A program made the position numbers and the translations under genes. Positions 22,884 through 33,900 of a stretch of DNA of 64,000 bases are shown here, one piece after another (position 1 is the first letter of the stretch; each line of letters begins with the position of its first letter). Under the pieces are notes generated by a model. It had not been told where the DNA came from and did no database searches. It saw only the letters and a list, made by a program, of their open reading frames with translations. The DNA comes from Uloborus plumipes (lineage: Eukaryota > Arthropoda > Arachnida > Araneae > Uloboridae): contig JAXGGA010002166.1 in NCBI GenBank assembly GCA_038373865.1, forward strand, positions 62,001 through 126,000, written 5' to 3'.

Positions 22884-25011
22884 CAGGGACGTGCCAACGT
22901 TTTGGAGAGTGGGGGGGCAAACGAAAAAAATAACAGCCAATGGAGCACAAGTTTTTTTTTTATTCCATATTTCTTAATTTCTTAGGGAAAAATAAAAGCC
23001 AGATATATTTACATGCCAAATACGCCTTTTCTTTCGGCGGTTCTGCAGATAAATTCCTTGCAAATGGAATAAGTTCAACTAATTTAAAAACTTCACTCAG
23101 TAGCTGTCTAACGGTACTTGATTCTGCTACCATTTTTTCGCAAACATCGAAGGAAGATAATTCTCCCTTTGTTACAGAGGGCAGCAGAATTAATTGGGCC
23201 TCTAACTTTTCGATATCGAAGTCACTTGCATGAATACCCAATTTTTCTTGCAAGGGACTTCCTCTTGTTGTACTTATCAGCACTTCTTCTAGCTGAACAA
23301 TATTCATCATTCCAGTTTGGTGAAACCACTTTTTAATTTCTTCAATTACTATGTCCATTACTTCGAAAAAGCATTGTCGGAGTTGAACAGTTTCTGTTAA
23401 ATTCGTAGCAATTGAATTGTCAGACACGTTGGAGCGCTCTAAAGAACGTGGAACCTTTCTTTCTCGCGATTTCTGTAGTAGCTCCAAACCTAACAGTTCT
23501 GCTGTTTATTTAGTTTCTGTCCAGAGACAATCAAAATTTTCTTCTGTTTGCATATTCAAAAGCGTGTCTGACAGAAGTTGGGCACATGTAATTGCCTCAG
23601 TGACAGTATAGCCAGGTTTTTGCAGAACTTCAGCAAACTGCTCACAAGGAGCGAAAATTCTACTGGCTACTTAAGCAAATTACCACTGTCACTTTTCCGT
23701 CCTCGAAGAGCTTGTCCTGTGCGAGCTAAGTAGCGAATGGAACTTATTATAGTACGTAAGGCCCTTTTTGCTTCTTTTTGCTGGTTTTGGCACTGCTGGC
23801 TAATTAAGTTTACCACAGGCATACAATTTCTAATCTCGTATTTTTTTTAACAAATGCTGAAGGCGTTAATCTTTGTAACTTGAAACGATACTTCTGCTTC
23901 TGATTGGTAGAATTTATACATAGCTGCAATCGAAGGAAAGATAAACCAGCAATTATATTTGCTGATGAGTAAATGATGATTGACTCCAGTGAGTCTGCAT
24001 AAACGCCCAATTCTACAGCATAACATCCCAAGTATAAAGCAAAGTATACCGCCAGGACCTAGCATACCGCCCCAAGTACAAAGCAAAACATACAGCGACA
24101 AATACAAAGCATAAGATAAAATTCAGAAAAACTTACTCAAAGACCTTACTTATGAAGCCCGCCTGTAGTTAATCGTTTTTGGGAACTGCGGAGCTATCAA
24201 TAGGGTAGTTGTGACCTATTGAATATCCCTTTTTTAACTACTAAATATTGTTAAGAGGCTTACAAAACACAAAAATTCACCATTGCCGAATTTTAAAACA
24301 CAACGGTTGATTCTTAATGATTTTTTTAAAAACCCACGCGCAAAAAAAGCGCGCCTTGAAACCGAAACCCGTGACGTCGGATGGCAGTAACTTTCAGCCT
24401 TTCATCCATAAAAATTTGATTTTTGCTATATTATCGTTTCATTGCGGGATTTTCTCCTTCCGTAATCAATACCTAAAAGTCTACTAATTGACTATTTAAA
24501 ACTGGATTAATCAAAGAGCAATCCAATACCCTGCTAGGAGTGATTGTTTTGATATTTTTTGGTGAAATTCGTATTCAAATTTTTAGAACGTATCACTTGG
24601 CGAGGAAAAAAAATTACGGCAGTGCAGAGCGAACAACAGTGCGGAAGCCGGAGAAACCGGTTTCTCGAGCTCCTCGCATCTAAAGCTTCTCGCTCTTTCT
24701 ACGCCTTAGTAGAAAGTTCAAAAGCGCCAACGAATGCCCAGTGACGTCACCCCCGCTTGAAATTTAAAAATTATTTAAAAAAAACCTACTTGTCGCAGCG
24801 CAAAATTTTTTTCGCCGTTGATGTTCATGAATGTTGCTCTATCATATAAAAATAAAATTGAAAAATCGAAAACTTCCCTATTATATCCGCACCAATAGTT
24901 TTTCAAATGTTTAATGACTAGGGGGAGGGGCAATAAATGAAATTTGCCCCTGCTCCTTCAAAGACTGGGGGGGCAATAAAACCCCCTGCCCCCCCTGTTG
25001 GCACGTGCCTG
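22884..25011 (-). mobile_element. hAT element with transposase remnant, perfect 8-bp TSD
   Basis: The ends CAGGGACGTGCCAAC and GTTGGCACGTGCCTG match at 14 of 15 inverted positions. The perfect 8-bp duplication GGGACCAC flanks the element (22876-22883 and 25012-25019). G-tracts sit just inside each end. A decayed transposase reads right to left in the left half. The right part (about 24340-24760) is GC-rich, with a perfect 16-bp palindrome at 24651-24666 and a TGACGTCA octamer at about 24741. It would be the 5' region of the transposase and may have held its promoter. The element sits 38 bp inside the left end of the pogo-like element. Confidence 0.88.
22960..23820 (-). pseudogene. Decayed hAT transposase (TTF/ZMYM-type)
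   Basis: Two protein-like blocks remain on the minus strand. The upstream block (about 23665-23818) includes KEAKRALRTIISSIRYLARTG and then QALRG, a pattern typical of hAT proteins of the TTF-type zinc-finger/ZMYM1 kind. A stop follows shortly. After a gap, a block from about 23610 to 22960 reads through one stop near 23505 and then as 175 codons, with segments such as RQCFFEVMDIVIEEI and VRQLLSEVFKLVELIPFAR. The zinc-finger N-terminus, much of the catalytic core and the C-terminal dimerisation motif are absent. The gene is therefore internally deleted and inactive. The family call rests on recognised pattern and on its place between hAT ends. Confidence 0.65.
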
Positions 25012-25930
25012 GGGACCACCAGAAAAAGGCGCACAAGTGACAGAGACTCATAAGTGAACAAGCCTATTTAAAGGTCTAAAACGCAACATAAGTTCTAATG
25101 AGAGCATGGATGAGAATGTTTCTATAGAAAAGGGACATATTACTATGGTTTGACCATTACTGTAATGTAATTACAATGGTGCAGAGAAAACAAAAATTGT
25201 AGCATACCTAATCACAAACGGTTCCCTATAAAACGATCCATAATATATAATTTTCTCTCTCCGAACTCTAGTTTATGCGTTAAAAATGCCTTCCGTGAGT
25301 AATAAAGGCGAATTATTAGAGAGGAAAGTAAAGAAACATGTATTTTTTTTGAAAAAATGAATTAATTTTTTTTACAATTTACGAAAAATTCGGCACACAA
25401 GTAAAATATTTATCCTTAGAGCGGCACATAAACGAATGATATTATCATCATTTTGCTACGGAATGTGCTGGCTGGGACTATTGAAAATCGTCGTACAACT
25501 GAAAAGGAGCATAAATGAGGCGGTGTATAAGTGAGAGTTCACTGTAGTTTATTAATTTTGGGAGGAAAAAAGAAAAACCTCCTCCACTGAGGCTAATTTG
25601 TGGTATGAGTGGTAATAACAAACATATCATGCTCTCTGATTCGCAAGTTTTCCTGCAAAAGGCACTTTCAGTTTTTCTTGCCACCTTTGAATAATCGACT
25701 TACTTTAATATGTTACAGTCAATGTTACAGCTGGTTACTCTATTAACAAATAAACCTGCTTTGAAGAATTCTCAGTGACGTTTCGTAATTGAAATTCAAA
25801 ACACATATGAAGTCAACATTTGTTCCCTGGGATATGAAGTAATAGGAACGTAATAAAATCAATCGCCCCACCCTTGAAACATTTCTAGATTCGCTCTTTA
25901 GTAGCACATGCTCTCGCTTAGCCACGACTG

Positions 25931-26078
25931 CAGGCCCGTCATTTCGATTTTTTTCAGGGGGGGGGGGTCTATATACAATGTAAATTGCGCCAAAAAAACA
26001 GCAAATACCAAAAGCCCACTAAAAAGTAAATGCGTTTATTTTATAAAACCAGGGGGGGGCAATTGCCTCCCACTTCGC
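25931..26078. mobile_element. Truncated copy of the CAGGCCCGTCATTT hAT MITE family
   Basis: Begins CAGGCCCGTCATTT with a G-tract soon after. It has the GGGGGGGCAATTGCC segment near 26053 that corresponds to the right part of the copy at 60605-60776. The right terminal repeat is missing and no target duplication is visible, so the copy is cut at about 26078. Confidence 0.6.
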
Positions 26079-26362
26079 TACGAATTATCTGCTATTTGCC
26101 AGTCAAAGTTTATCTGGTAGTTGTCCTTTACAGTGTTAATTATAAAACAACAAACTGATTTTCCAAGTTCATTAAAATTCTTAGAGTTTTGGATGAATGA
26201 ATTAAACATAGCTGCTAAGTCTGCTCGAATGCTGCTAACCTGTACTGCAATACATTTGATCGCTTCTGAATGCCAAAACCAGCTCATCTGAACATTCACC
26301 ACCATTTCTTGCATCTTCAAGAATGTTCGCAGAGCGATAAAAAGACTATACATGACAAGCAA
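26078..26362 (-). CDS. Unrecognised 94-codon open frame
   Basis: A minus-strand frame with a balanced composition, including segments such as WFWHSEAIKCIAVQVSSIR and NSFIQNSKNFNELGKSV, which look more protein-like than most frames here. CAGGTTAGC inside it could be a splice donor. There is no signal peptide or domain I can name, and its 3' end abuts a truncated MITE. It could be an exon, a transposase fragment or chance. No function is proposed. Confidence 0.18.
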   Translation of the reverse strand: MLVMYSLFIALRTFLKMQEMVVNVQMSWFWHSEAIKCIAVQVSSIRADLAAMFNSFIQNSKNFNELGKSVCCFIINTVKDNYQINFDWQIADNS

Positions 26363-29150
26363 AACACACCCTTCCCTTCCGATTTCGCGTTAAAAATTTA
26401 CGAAGCAAAAGTAACTGCCCTGGACCAAAAAGTCACAGAGAAAAAAAATTCCGGATTCATCCATAAATCAAAGCTATTTTACCTTACACAGCGGCGGAAG
26501 AATACCTTCCAAGCTTTTTAACCCTTTTCGACTTTGAGCCCACCAGTCGGAACGCCCAAACAATTATCTCCCATAAACATACGCCAAACATCGTAAGGCA
26601 AAAATACCGTCCAGACATGCCTATGCGTCACGCTGACGTCAGAGTGGGCGTAAAAAGCCCCGCGATGTGACGTGTGTGGGAATCAAATGAGGCTCTTGAG
26701 CCGGTTCGGAACTCCTGAATGCAAATGGGAATGCTTTAGGCAAAAATCATAAAGAAACACATGACAATTTCATTTGCAGCACGAGTGTTATTGCACAGGA
26801 CAAGTTCAGAATCAGTTAAATTTAAATGATTATGCAGTTACTATTATTTTCCAAACAATTCATGGCATTTGCACGCCAGCAAAATTTTATGCAGTTTTTC
26901 CTGGAAACTTTTTTTTTTCTGACCGAATACCATCATCGTCTTAAGGATTTTTGATTGTGTATCATCTATCCATTTTGCTTTTCTGAAGGGGCTCGGGGAG
27001 GGGGTATCAATCTCAGGTACACAAAAATAGTCGTTGTTTTTTCAGTATTTCAAAATAAATTTAAAAACACAAATAATAGCAATTCGAGATTTGGAATTTA
27101 TCAACCTATTAAAGTACATTGTCTTTAGATTAACTCATATTAATAAAATAACAACAATCTTATTAATAGAACTTTGCTTTTTGACTTCGAAATACAGATT
27201 ACAAATGGCAAAAGAAAATAAATACAAAAAAATTCTTCGGCCGACTTCTTAGGATAACTTGTAACCTTATGTTCACAGAAAACTTTTTCCAATCAGTGAT
27301 TGCGCACAATATTTTTCTTAATGCACTAATAATCGTTTGGTGGATTTTCAAAAAAGAAGGAAAAAATTCATTCGCTGACACACACGAAAAAAAATAATAA
27401 CTTGCAGAAATGTTTCATTGTTGCAAGATTTTACGTCATATTCACGCATCGTACCAAAATAGTTGCAAGACCATATCAGCCACTCTACTGTGATCAATAT
27501 AAGGGTCCCAAATGTATACTGAACACATTTGTGTTAAACGTATTATTAAATCCGTTATATTGAAAAACAAAGCAGATGAATTAGTTTTACCTGAGAGCTA
27601 TTCGAAGAGAGAATAATCAAACGTATGCCAAATCCAAAACTCACCTAAAATGAAACAAAAGGCATATAATACACATATATTTTTACTCAAGTCTTAAAAT
27701 GCATTCAAAAATATAATACATAAATACCCATCCCCCAACATTTTTGAAAGCATAAGGAAAAGTGATGGAAAACGTGTATTGCACCAACTGAGCAAACAGC
27801 GTGTGTTTTCTGGAATCTCCAATTATTGTAAAACAGTGTTTAAATGACACCATTCTTCACAGAAGGTTAAGAGGACCAAGCCAGCGCATCTGAAATTCCG
27901 TCCGAAGACGCCTTCCAGAAATGCATTCAGTTTGAGATTCAGCGTTGAGATAAGTATACTACTTGCCAAGGACAATACAATAAAATCTCGTTTATCCTTC
28001 TCTTGTTGATTCTGATCTCCGGAAACTCCGGAAGTATATGGAGGCTTTTTAAGAATTTTACAATTACACAGATAAAAATGAACATAACTATCAGTACAAT
28101 AAAAAATGATTCCATATTTTGAAGCATTAATGATTTTTGATGCATTACTGACAAAATGATTGCGTCATTCAAGTCCTATACAATTGTTTGAAACTGAAAA
28201 CAGTGAAATAGTTATTTGCTAAGAAACGACGTGAAATATTTATTAATAAAGTATTTTTTTAATAATAATTTTATGTAATTTTGTTCTAATACATATGCTT
28301 TTGTATCACAATGAACGGCGAGTCTGTTTACTTAAGCCTGGCTTTTTTTTATGCCGATGATTGTTGGTTCCATTTAGATCGGATGAACGAAGGGGTATTT
28401 TCAAGTAGAAGATTCATTCTCCTCGATCAGGTACAGAAAGTATTGTTAAGCTTTCAGCGAAATGTAGCTTCGAAAATAAACAAACGTATTGTAATATATT
28501 GTCACTGTGCGAGCTTTGAAACCAGTTGACGTACAATTGATGATGTGCGATAAAACGCCAAATATGACTCCGATGTGTCCACTAACCTGTGTCTCACAAT
28601 TTAACCATATTTGAAACAATTCAATTAGTCTGAGCTTCGAAGCGCCACCTTTAATTAAATTCATTTTATATAGATTTTGCTCGATTCACCTGCCTTGGAA
28701 GCAGTGCATACGTATTAAACGCATTTTAAACTTTTGATTAATTTGTAACTAACATAATCGCGCATTTATTACATAACACTGCCGCGTTACAGTCATTCAT
28801 GTTGATTTGGCGCTATGCCGATTTAACGCTGTGTCACTTTATAAAGTTTTTAGTAGTATACAGTAAACCAGATTATCCGCTGCTGGAATATTCGCGGTTC
28901 GAATTAATCACAAGGGTGTAACACACTTTAGTTTTCTTTCTTACGGTGATGATTTTCTGATCTCAAAAAAATGCAAACGCATTATAGGTCGTTTTTAGTT
29001 TTTTAAGGTATTTTTTACATTTAATGTTACCAGTTTTAGCTGTAATTTAAATGAATGTGTTCTAATGTAGATATTCCACCATAAAACATATGAAATTTTT
29101 CTACTCCGACTCCTAACATGGTCTCCCTAAATGGGCTGATTCCCGACAAG

Positions 29151-29301
29151 CAGTCTTTTGTGCGATGGGGGGGGGGGGGGCACTCCCCCCATGCGTGGAA
29201 ATCAATGTATTTACATATAAGTGGGCGTGCTTTTTGTATAATTTACGTTGAGTACCCTTTGACCCCCTCCCTTCCCGGAAAAATTCAAAATGACGTCCCT
29301 G
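29151..29301. mobile_element. hAT MITE of the CAGGCCCGTCATTT family, copy 1
   Basis: A 151-bp element flanked by the perfect 8-bp duplication CCGACAAG (29143-29150 and 29302-29309). The right end AAAATGACGTCCCTG matches the family. The left end has decayed to CAGTCTTTTGTGCGAT. The interior shares ATCAATGTATTTACAT and AAGTGGGCGTG with copy 2 at 44031. G and C tracts sit near the ends. There is no coding capacity. Confidence 0.82.
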
Positions 29302-29415
29302 CCGACAAGGCTGACATGACCTCTCGTTGGGCCTGTTTGCACCGACAACTAAAACTGTCAAAATATGAGCGAGGTATGAAATAGATAACTGTAGCTCAAA
29401 GTTAAACTCCATGAC

Positions 29416-29580
29416 CAGTGGCGGGATTACCATGTCGCAAATATTACAACTTTGAGCCCCCCTCCCATTCAACAGGCCATAAAAATTAACATAATATGTG
29501 TTTTACATAGTTTTATGACAGACTAGTAACCTACAAAAATGCATTGCCGACGGGCTTTCAAACCAGTAAATCCGCCACCG
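29416..29580. mobile_element. Possible 165-bp MITE
   Basis: CAGTGGCGGGATTACC at the left and GTAAATCCGCCACCG at the right are imperfect inverted repeats. No target duplication is visible at these limits. The C-tract near 29455 resembles those of the nearby hAT MITEs. A similar end, CAGTGGCGGCTGG, occurs alone near 38186. Confidence 0.4.
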
Positions 29581-30497
29581 TTAAGAATTACTGTATGATG
29601 AACATGTTCATTAAAGGACAAAAGGAAAAAAAAAAAAGAGTTCCGATTAAAGTTCCATCGATCTTACGAATTCTGAAAACACCGAAAGTAGAAGAGATGA
29701 CAAAGAGCATGACTCAAGACAAGCGTCGAATTCAGATTAAAAACCATCGCTCCCAACACTTTATGAGGCTGAAGCTCGAAATCTTCCTTCTCTTTTCATC
29801 ATGGAAGGAATCCGTTATCGGACGCATGCATTCGAAGAGCAGAACTCAACAGGTGAAGGAACGTCTCTTGAGAGAGCTCTTAAAAACGGTTCAGGAAAGC
29901 TGATAAAAATTGATTCACAAATAAGTTTTCTTTTTTTACATTCGAGTCAGCCAGCGCAGGGGTTTGAGATAATAAATCCGGGTCAAAAATGTTGTTTTTT
30001 ATACAACATGGAAATGAGAGTTTAACGGGGTGAAATAATGAAGGCTCAAGAACTGAAATTCAAGCAAGAAAAAGAAAATAATTAATTATATGCCTCATGA
30101 CTATTCTCGTTGCTCTATTTTGTTTAACAAATAATTCATGCTGATTTTTTTTATCAGAGAAAAAATATTTTTCTTAATTTTCATCAGCAGATATTAAACA
30201 CAATTTTTGCCCCACATTAAAAAAGTTCTTGAGCGGTTGATACAAACCACAAACATCTCACGAAATAGAAGCGTATTAAATCACAAATATGCTATCGGTT
30301 CACATTTCTGCGATAAAACATGTGATTCATGATTTTACGCTGTTGTTTCAACACTTTGTAGTTTGTCCTTTGTTTAAAATTTTTTTTTTTGATTCAAAGA
30401 AGAGGCCTGAACTTACCCTATTCCAGCACCCGCAGAGGTATCGATTTGGAATGGGAACCTGGAGGACTTTGTAACCTCGAAAGAATAAACCAATGTT
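29581..30497. other. Weak open frame, no recognisable gene
   Basis: A 119-codon plus-strand frame spans 29544-29903. It overlaps the right end of the possible MITE and is lysine- and arginine-rich in its middle. It has no recognisable domain, and an overlapping second frame is equally open, so I do not call it a gene. The rest is AT-rich. Confidence 0.3.
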
Positions 30498-30528
30498 GCT
30501 AATGGTGACTGAGCTAGTCACCATTAGC
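30498..30528. repeat. Perfect 13-bp hairpin
   Basis: GCTAATGGTGACT (30498-30510), a 5-nt loop and the exact complement (30516-30528) form a strong stem-loop immediately upstream of the SINE-like sequence. No poly-T follows, so it does not look like a terminator. It may be a palindromic insertion scar or simple fold. Confidence 0.6.
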
Positions 30529-30639
30529 TACTCGAACCTGGATGCATTATAACAGTATTTCGTACCTCTATCATTATACTGGGACTGGGGCAGACAACGG
30601 TACTCCCATCAGTTTACTACTGCAGACCGCTCTACTATC

Positions 30640-30900
30640 AATCTGACAATGATGGTATGATCGGTAAGTCGTTTGACTCGTGCCAAGTGAGTGGCGGTTT
30701 CGAATCCTGCCAATCCTCTATGTGAGTTCAATGATAGCTGGTGCAAGTTATGTGTGTCGTGGTCACAGAGTCCTCCAAGATCCAATTCTACATCAATACG
30801 TTTCGGGGTTTTGGGAAGGGGATTGCTCGGCTCCTGGTGTGGATCCAAAAGTAGAACTGTCCCCAAGACCCCATCCAGCCGATTAAACTAGGTATAGTGG
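30640..30900 (+). repeat. tRNA-derived SINE, partial limits
   Basis: GGTTTCGAATCC at 30696-30707 fits the RNA polymerase III B box, and GATCGGTAAGTCG about 40 bp upstream fits an eroded A box. GGCGG and CTGCC around the B box can pair as a T-stem. A long unrelated body follows (about 30720-30890, ending near CAGCCGATTAAACTAGG), as in a tRNA-head SINE and not a free tRNA gene. The 3' limit and target duplication are not resolved. The opposite-strand frame of 85 codons is the typical by-product of such a repeat. Confidence 0.5.
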
Positions 30901-33900
30901 TACGAACGGCGGACACTGAAGTGTTGTGCAATGTACTATTAATCTACTGGATCAGGTCACTGTACTCTTATCAATCTGTTCAGGCAGAGCGATGCATCAA
31001 TCTTTTCTAGGGCAAGTCACTACTCGTAGCGCTAATGAAAAGCTCAGCAATTCTAACACGCATGAAATTGTATCATCGCTCGTATGCACGAGCAACTTCT
31101 GTAAATGCATAGGGCAGGCATTAAAAGCATCCGTCAAAGTAAACATAAATTAAAAGGAAATCGACGACACGATCGCGATCGAGAGAATCACGGTGGCCAA
31201 ACACGACCCAACCCCGGTAGAAAGAATCGTCTCCAGCAACTTTTTTTCCATCGAAGAGATGAATCGAAATCATCAAGAACCAAAGCTCACGCGTGACGGC
31301 TTCCAGTTGTGTCTCACGAAACCGTCTTATCTGAGGCAAACGAAACCAGCAAATCGTGAAGCATGGGCCCGGCGGAACAATGCAGAGCCCTCGCCCGGGC
31401 GAGAATGCGTGAGATTACCGCTGAAGATATCAAAACTGTCGATGCTCGCGTTCCTGACCCCCTCCCCCTCCCCCCCCCCCCACATACAAACCAAGCACTT
31501 TTTTTTTCTTGTGGGCACGCGAAACTCATGTTGCTGTTTTTTGACTGTCACAGATGATGCATCACGTTTGATTCCGAAATTCGATACTTTTATTACGAGA
31601 TGGACGCAGGAACTCCCGGAGTAGAGCTAACCTCAAGTAATTGCAGAGCCGCTCAGAGAGAGAGAACAGAAAGGGAAACATTATCGAGGCTTTGAGTTTA
31701 GAAAACTCCTCTAGCCAGGAGAGAAGTAAAATGTTTGAATTTTCCACTACTCGACGTTTTTATATGATATATGTCGGTATAAGCTTATAACAAATGGGGT
31801 CCAGCACAAGGGTGGATCCAGAAGTTTTTCAAGGAGGAGGCGATTGATTTTTTTTTTTTTTTTTTTGCTTACCTTATACTACGCAAATGATTCACGCATG
31901 TTTGGGCAGAAGGAGAGACTGCCACATTATCTATGTATTGTTTTACTCGCAATGTAGTGTATGAACATTTTTATTTTCGGGGTCGCCGAGAACCGAGGCA
32001 GAGACAAGTAAAAGCATTTGTAGCCTATTCCTTTTTACACTTCTTAAATTCATGCTGAACCAAGGAGGGATACAAGATCTGTTAGGTGATGGGGGTGATG
32101 ACCTCGTGTCGTCAATGTTTCGGAATTGAAGGCCTAAAAATACAAGTTTAGCTCATCTTTGATGGCGTTAAGGGGACAGGGACTTTCTTCGGATAATTTT
32201 TCTAAACTGACGTTCTGAAAACCAAAATTTTTGACGACCTTTGATGAAGTGAGGGGAAATTCGAAACATTACCCCGGAATTATTACCAAATTGAAGATCT
32301 ATAAACGCAGTTTTAGAATAGCTTTGGTAATGGAAAATGAAAAGAGCACGTTCGAGAACCTCTTCCTTCCCCTCCTTGGTTTTATCTCTATATTTTAATT
32401 GTTTTAATTTCAGGCAATAATGCACATTGACACCTTTTACATGGACAGCATTTTTTGGAAAATATATAAATGACATCATTTCAGTCCAAACTTTGCTCAT
32501 GTCATGGGAAAATATAAGTTGGACCCGTCATCGTGTGAAAACATTAAAATATTCAAAGAAGAACTAGAACATCAAGAAAATATCCTTAATAGAAACTAGT
32601 TGTGTAATCTTAGATCATATGAGTGATATTTATTTTGCGGAAGATAGATGCTGAAATCGGAAACGGAAAGCGAAATTTTATTAATTTAATAAAAACTAAT
32701 GCACAAGGTGGGAAATTTTAGAAAAAAGTGCATGTAGAATATAAAATTAGGAATTACAGATTGAAATGAATGCGTTGAAATTAAAATTTTTAGAGTTGAT
32801 TCTGTGTCAGATCTACAAAATCGACTAAGTGTACGAAATGAAAAGATTAAAGAAGGTGCAATATCTATAACGTTTGGCAATAACACGGCAGAAGTAATGA
32901 AAGAGTGAGCAAGAAATGATCACAAAAAGTCATTTATTCACGAAAATGATAGAAAGAAATTGGTAATACTTCCGTCAACAAATAGAATTATTGTATTAAT
33001 ATCGTTGCTCTTCCCAAATTTAGAAATTTCAGAAATAATTAAGACCATTTAGCTATCGCAAACATCAATCAATATTATGCCTCCCAGCACTTTAAAGTCT
33101 CTTAACAAAGGTTAGCAAATAATAGCTTCAATTTTCAAGAAGACTGAATAAAGCTACGCTAAGAATTCTAATCAAGACAACATGTCATGAATTTTCTTAG
33201 ATATGCATTTGCGTTGTTCTCTTGATTGTAATTATTAGGTTTATTCAGTCTGAGTACTTAAGTAAGAACTGAGTTTCGATTTCTCAGACCAGATATTGAT
33301 TTGGGCACTGCTCAGCTCATGTTTCGACTGATGCCGAGTGCTCGAAATTACAACATAACTAATAACACTAATAAGTGATAATTCAACAAATCTGGTAGTA
33401 AAAAATATTGATTTAACATATTTCGTTTCATGAAGAAAGAATTAGGAGAATTATCATAACATGGAAAATGCCAAACTGCCAAAACAATGTCCCATAACTG
33501 AAATACCTGCAGACATTTTTGCTATTCACACTTTAATTTTACATTTGAATTACATTTTTCATGTAAGTTAAAGACTTTTTTTTTTTTGCAATTATATTGG
33601 CATTTGGTTCAACTGTATTTTTAATTCAATTATTTTTAGCGAATATTTTTTCATTCTTGTGTAATTTTAGTCTTGTTTAACGGCTTGTTTTGTTTAAAAA
33701 AAAACATTAAATTTTAATTTTCATAAATATTGATTTTGGAAACGTTTGATAAAGCGATTTGTTTCGACTAGTTAGGCTAAAAATTTTGAAAACGTACAAA
33801 GTGTTCCAAGTTATAATAATTCTGCCACTGTTCTATACATAATGCCATTTCATCTAATGTATTTTCATTTTATCTCATTCATGGCGTGTGTGTATTCCTT

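Larger units (their letters stand above)
22846..25544. mobile_element. pogo/Tigger-like MITE interrupted by a hAT element
   Basis: The left end CAGTGAACTCTCACTTATGC and right end TAAGTGAGAGTTCACTG form an inverted pair of about 24 bp, with one or two mismatches. TA lies on both sides (22844-22845 and 25545-25546). The CAGTGAACTC-type end and TA target suit pogo/Tigger-type elements, though that assignment is by resemblance only. Subtracting the hAT insertion and its 8-bp duplication leaves an element of about 563 bp with no coding capacity. The interior repeats the GCGCACAAGTGA/GGCACATAAACGA theme of the ends. Confidence 0.8.
25547..29142. other. Mostly featureless; MITE fragment and weak open frames
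   Basis: Holds the truncated hAT MITE at 25931-26078 and an unrecognised 94-codon frame at 26078-26362, both listed separately. A CpG-rich patch with two TGACGT motifs lies at about 26620-26700. A poly-G run occurs at about 26995. The 72-codon frame at 28311-28529 contains YADD by chance. Nothing else is supported. Confidence 0.4.

Noticed and set aside
28311..28529. YADD in a 72-codon frame, as in reverse transcriptases
   Set aside because: The flanking residues do not resemble a reverse-transcriptase palm region and there are no other motifs before or after it. Taken as chance.
30609..30866. 85-codon minus-strand frame
   Set aside because: It is a conceptual translation through the tRNA-derived SINE.
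31193..31624. 143-codon frame, the second longest in the window
   Set aside because: It passes through C- and T-homopolymers, overlaps open frames in other phases, and has no domain.
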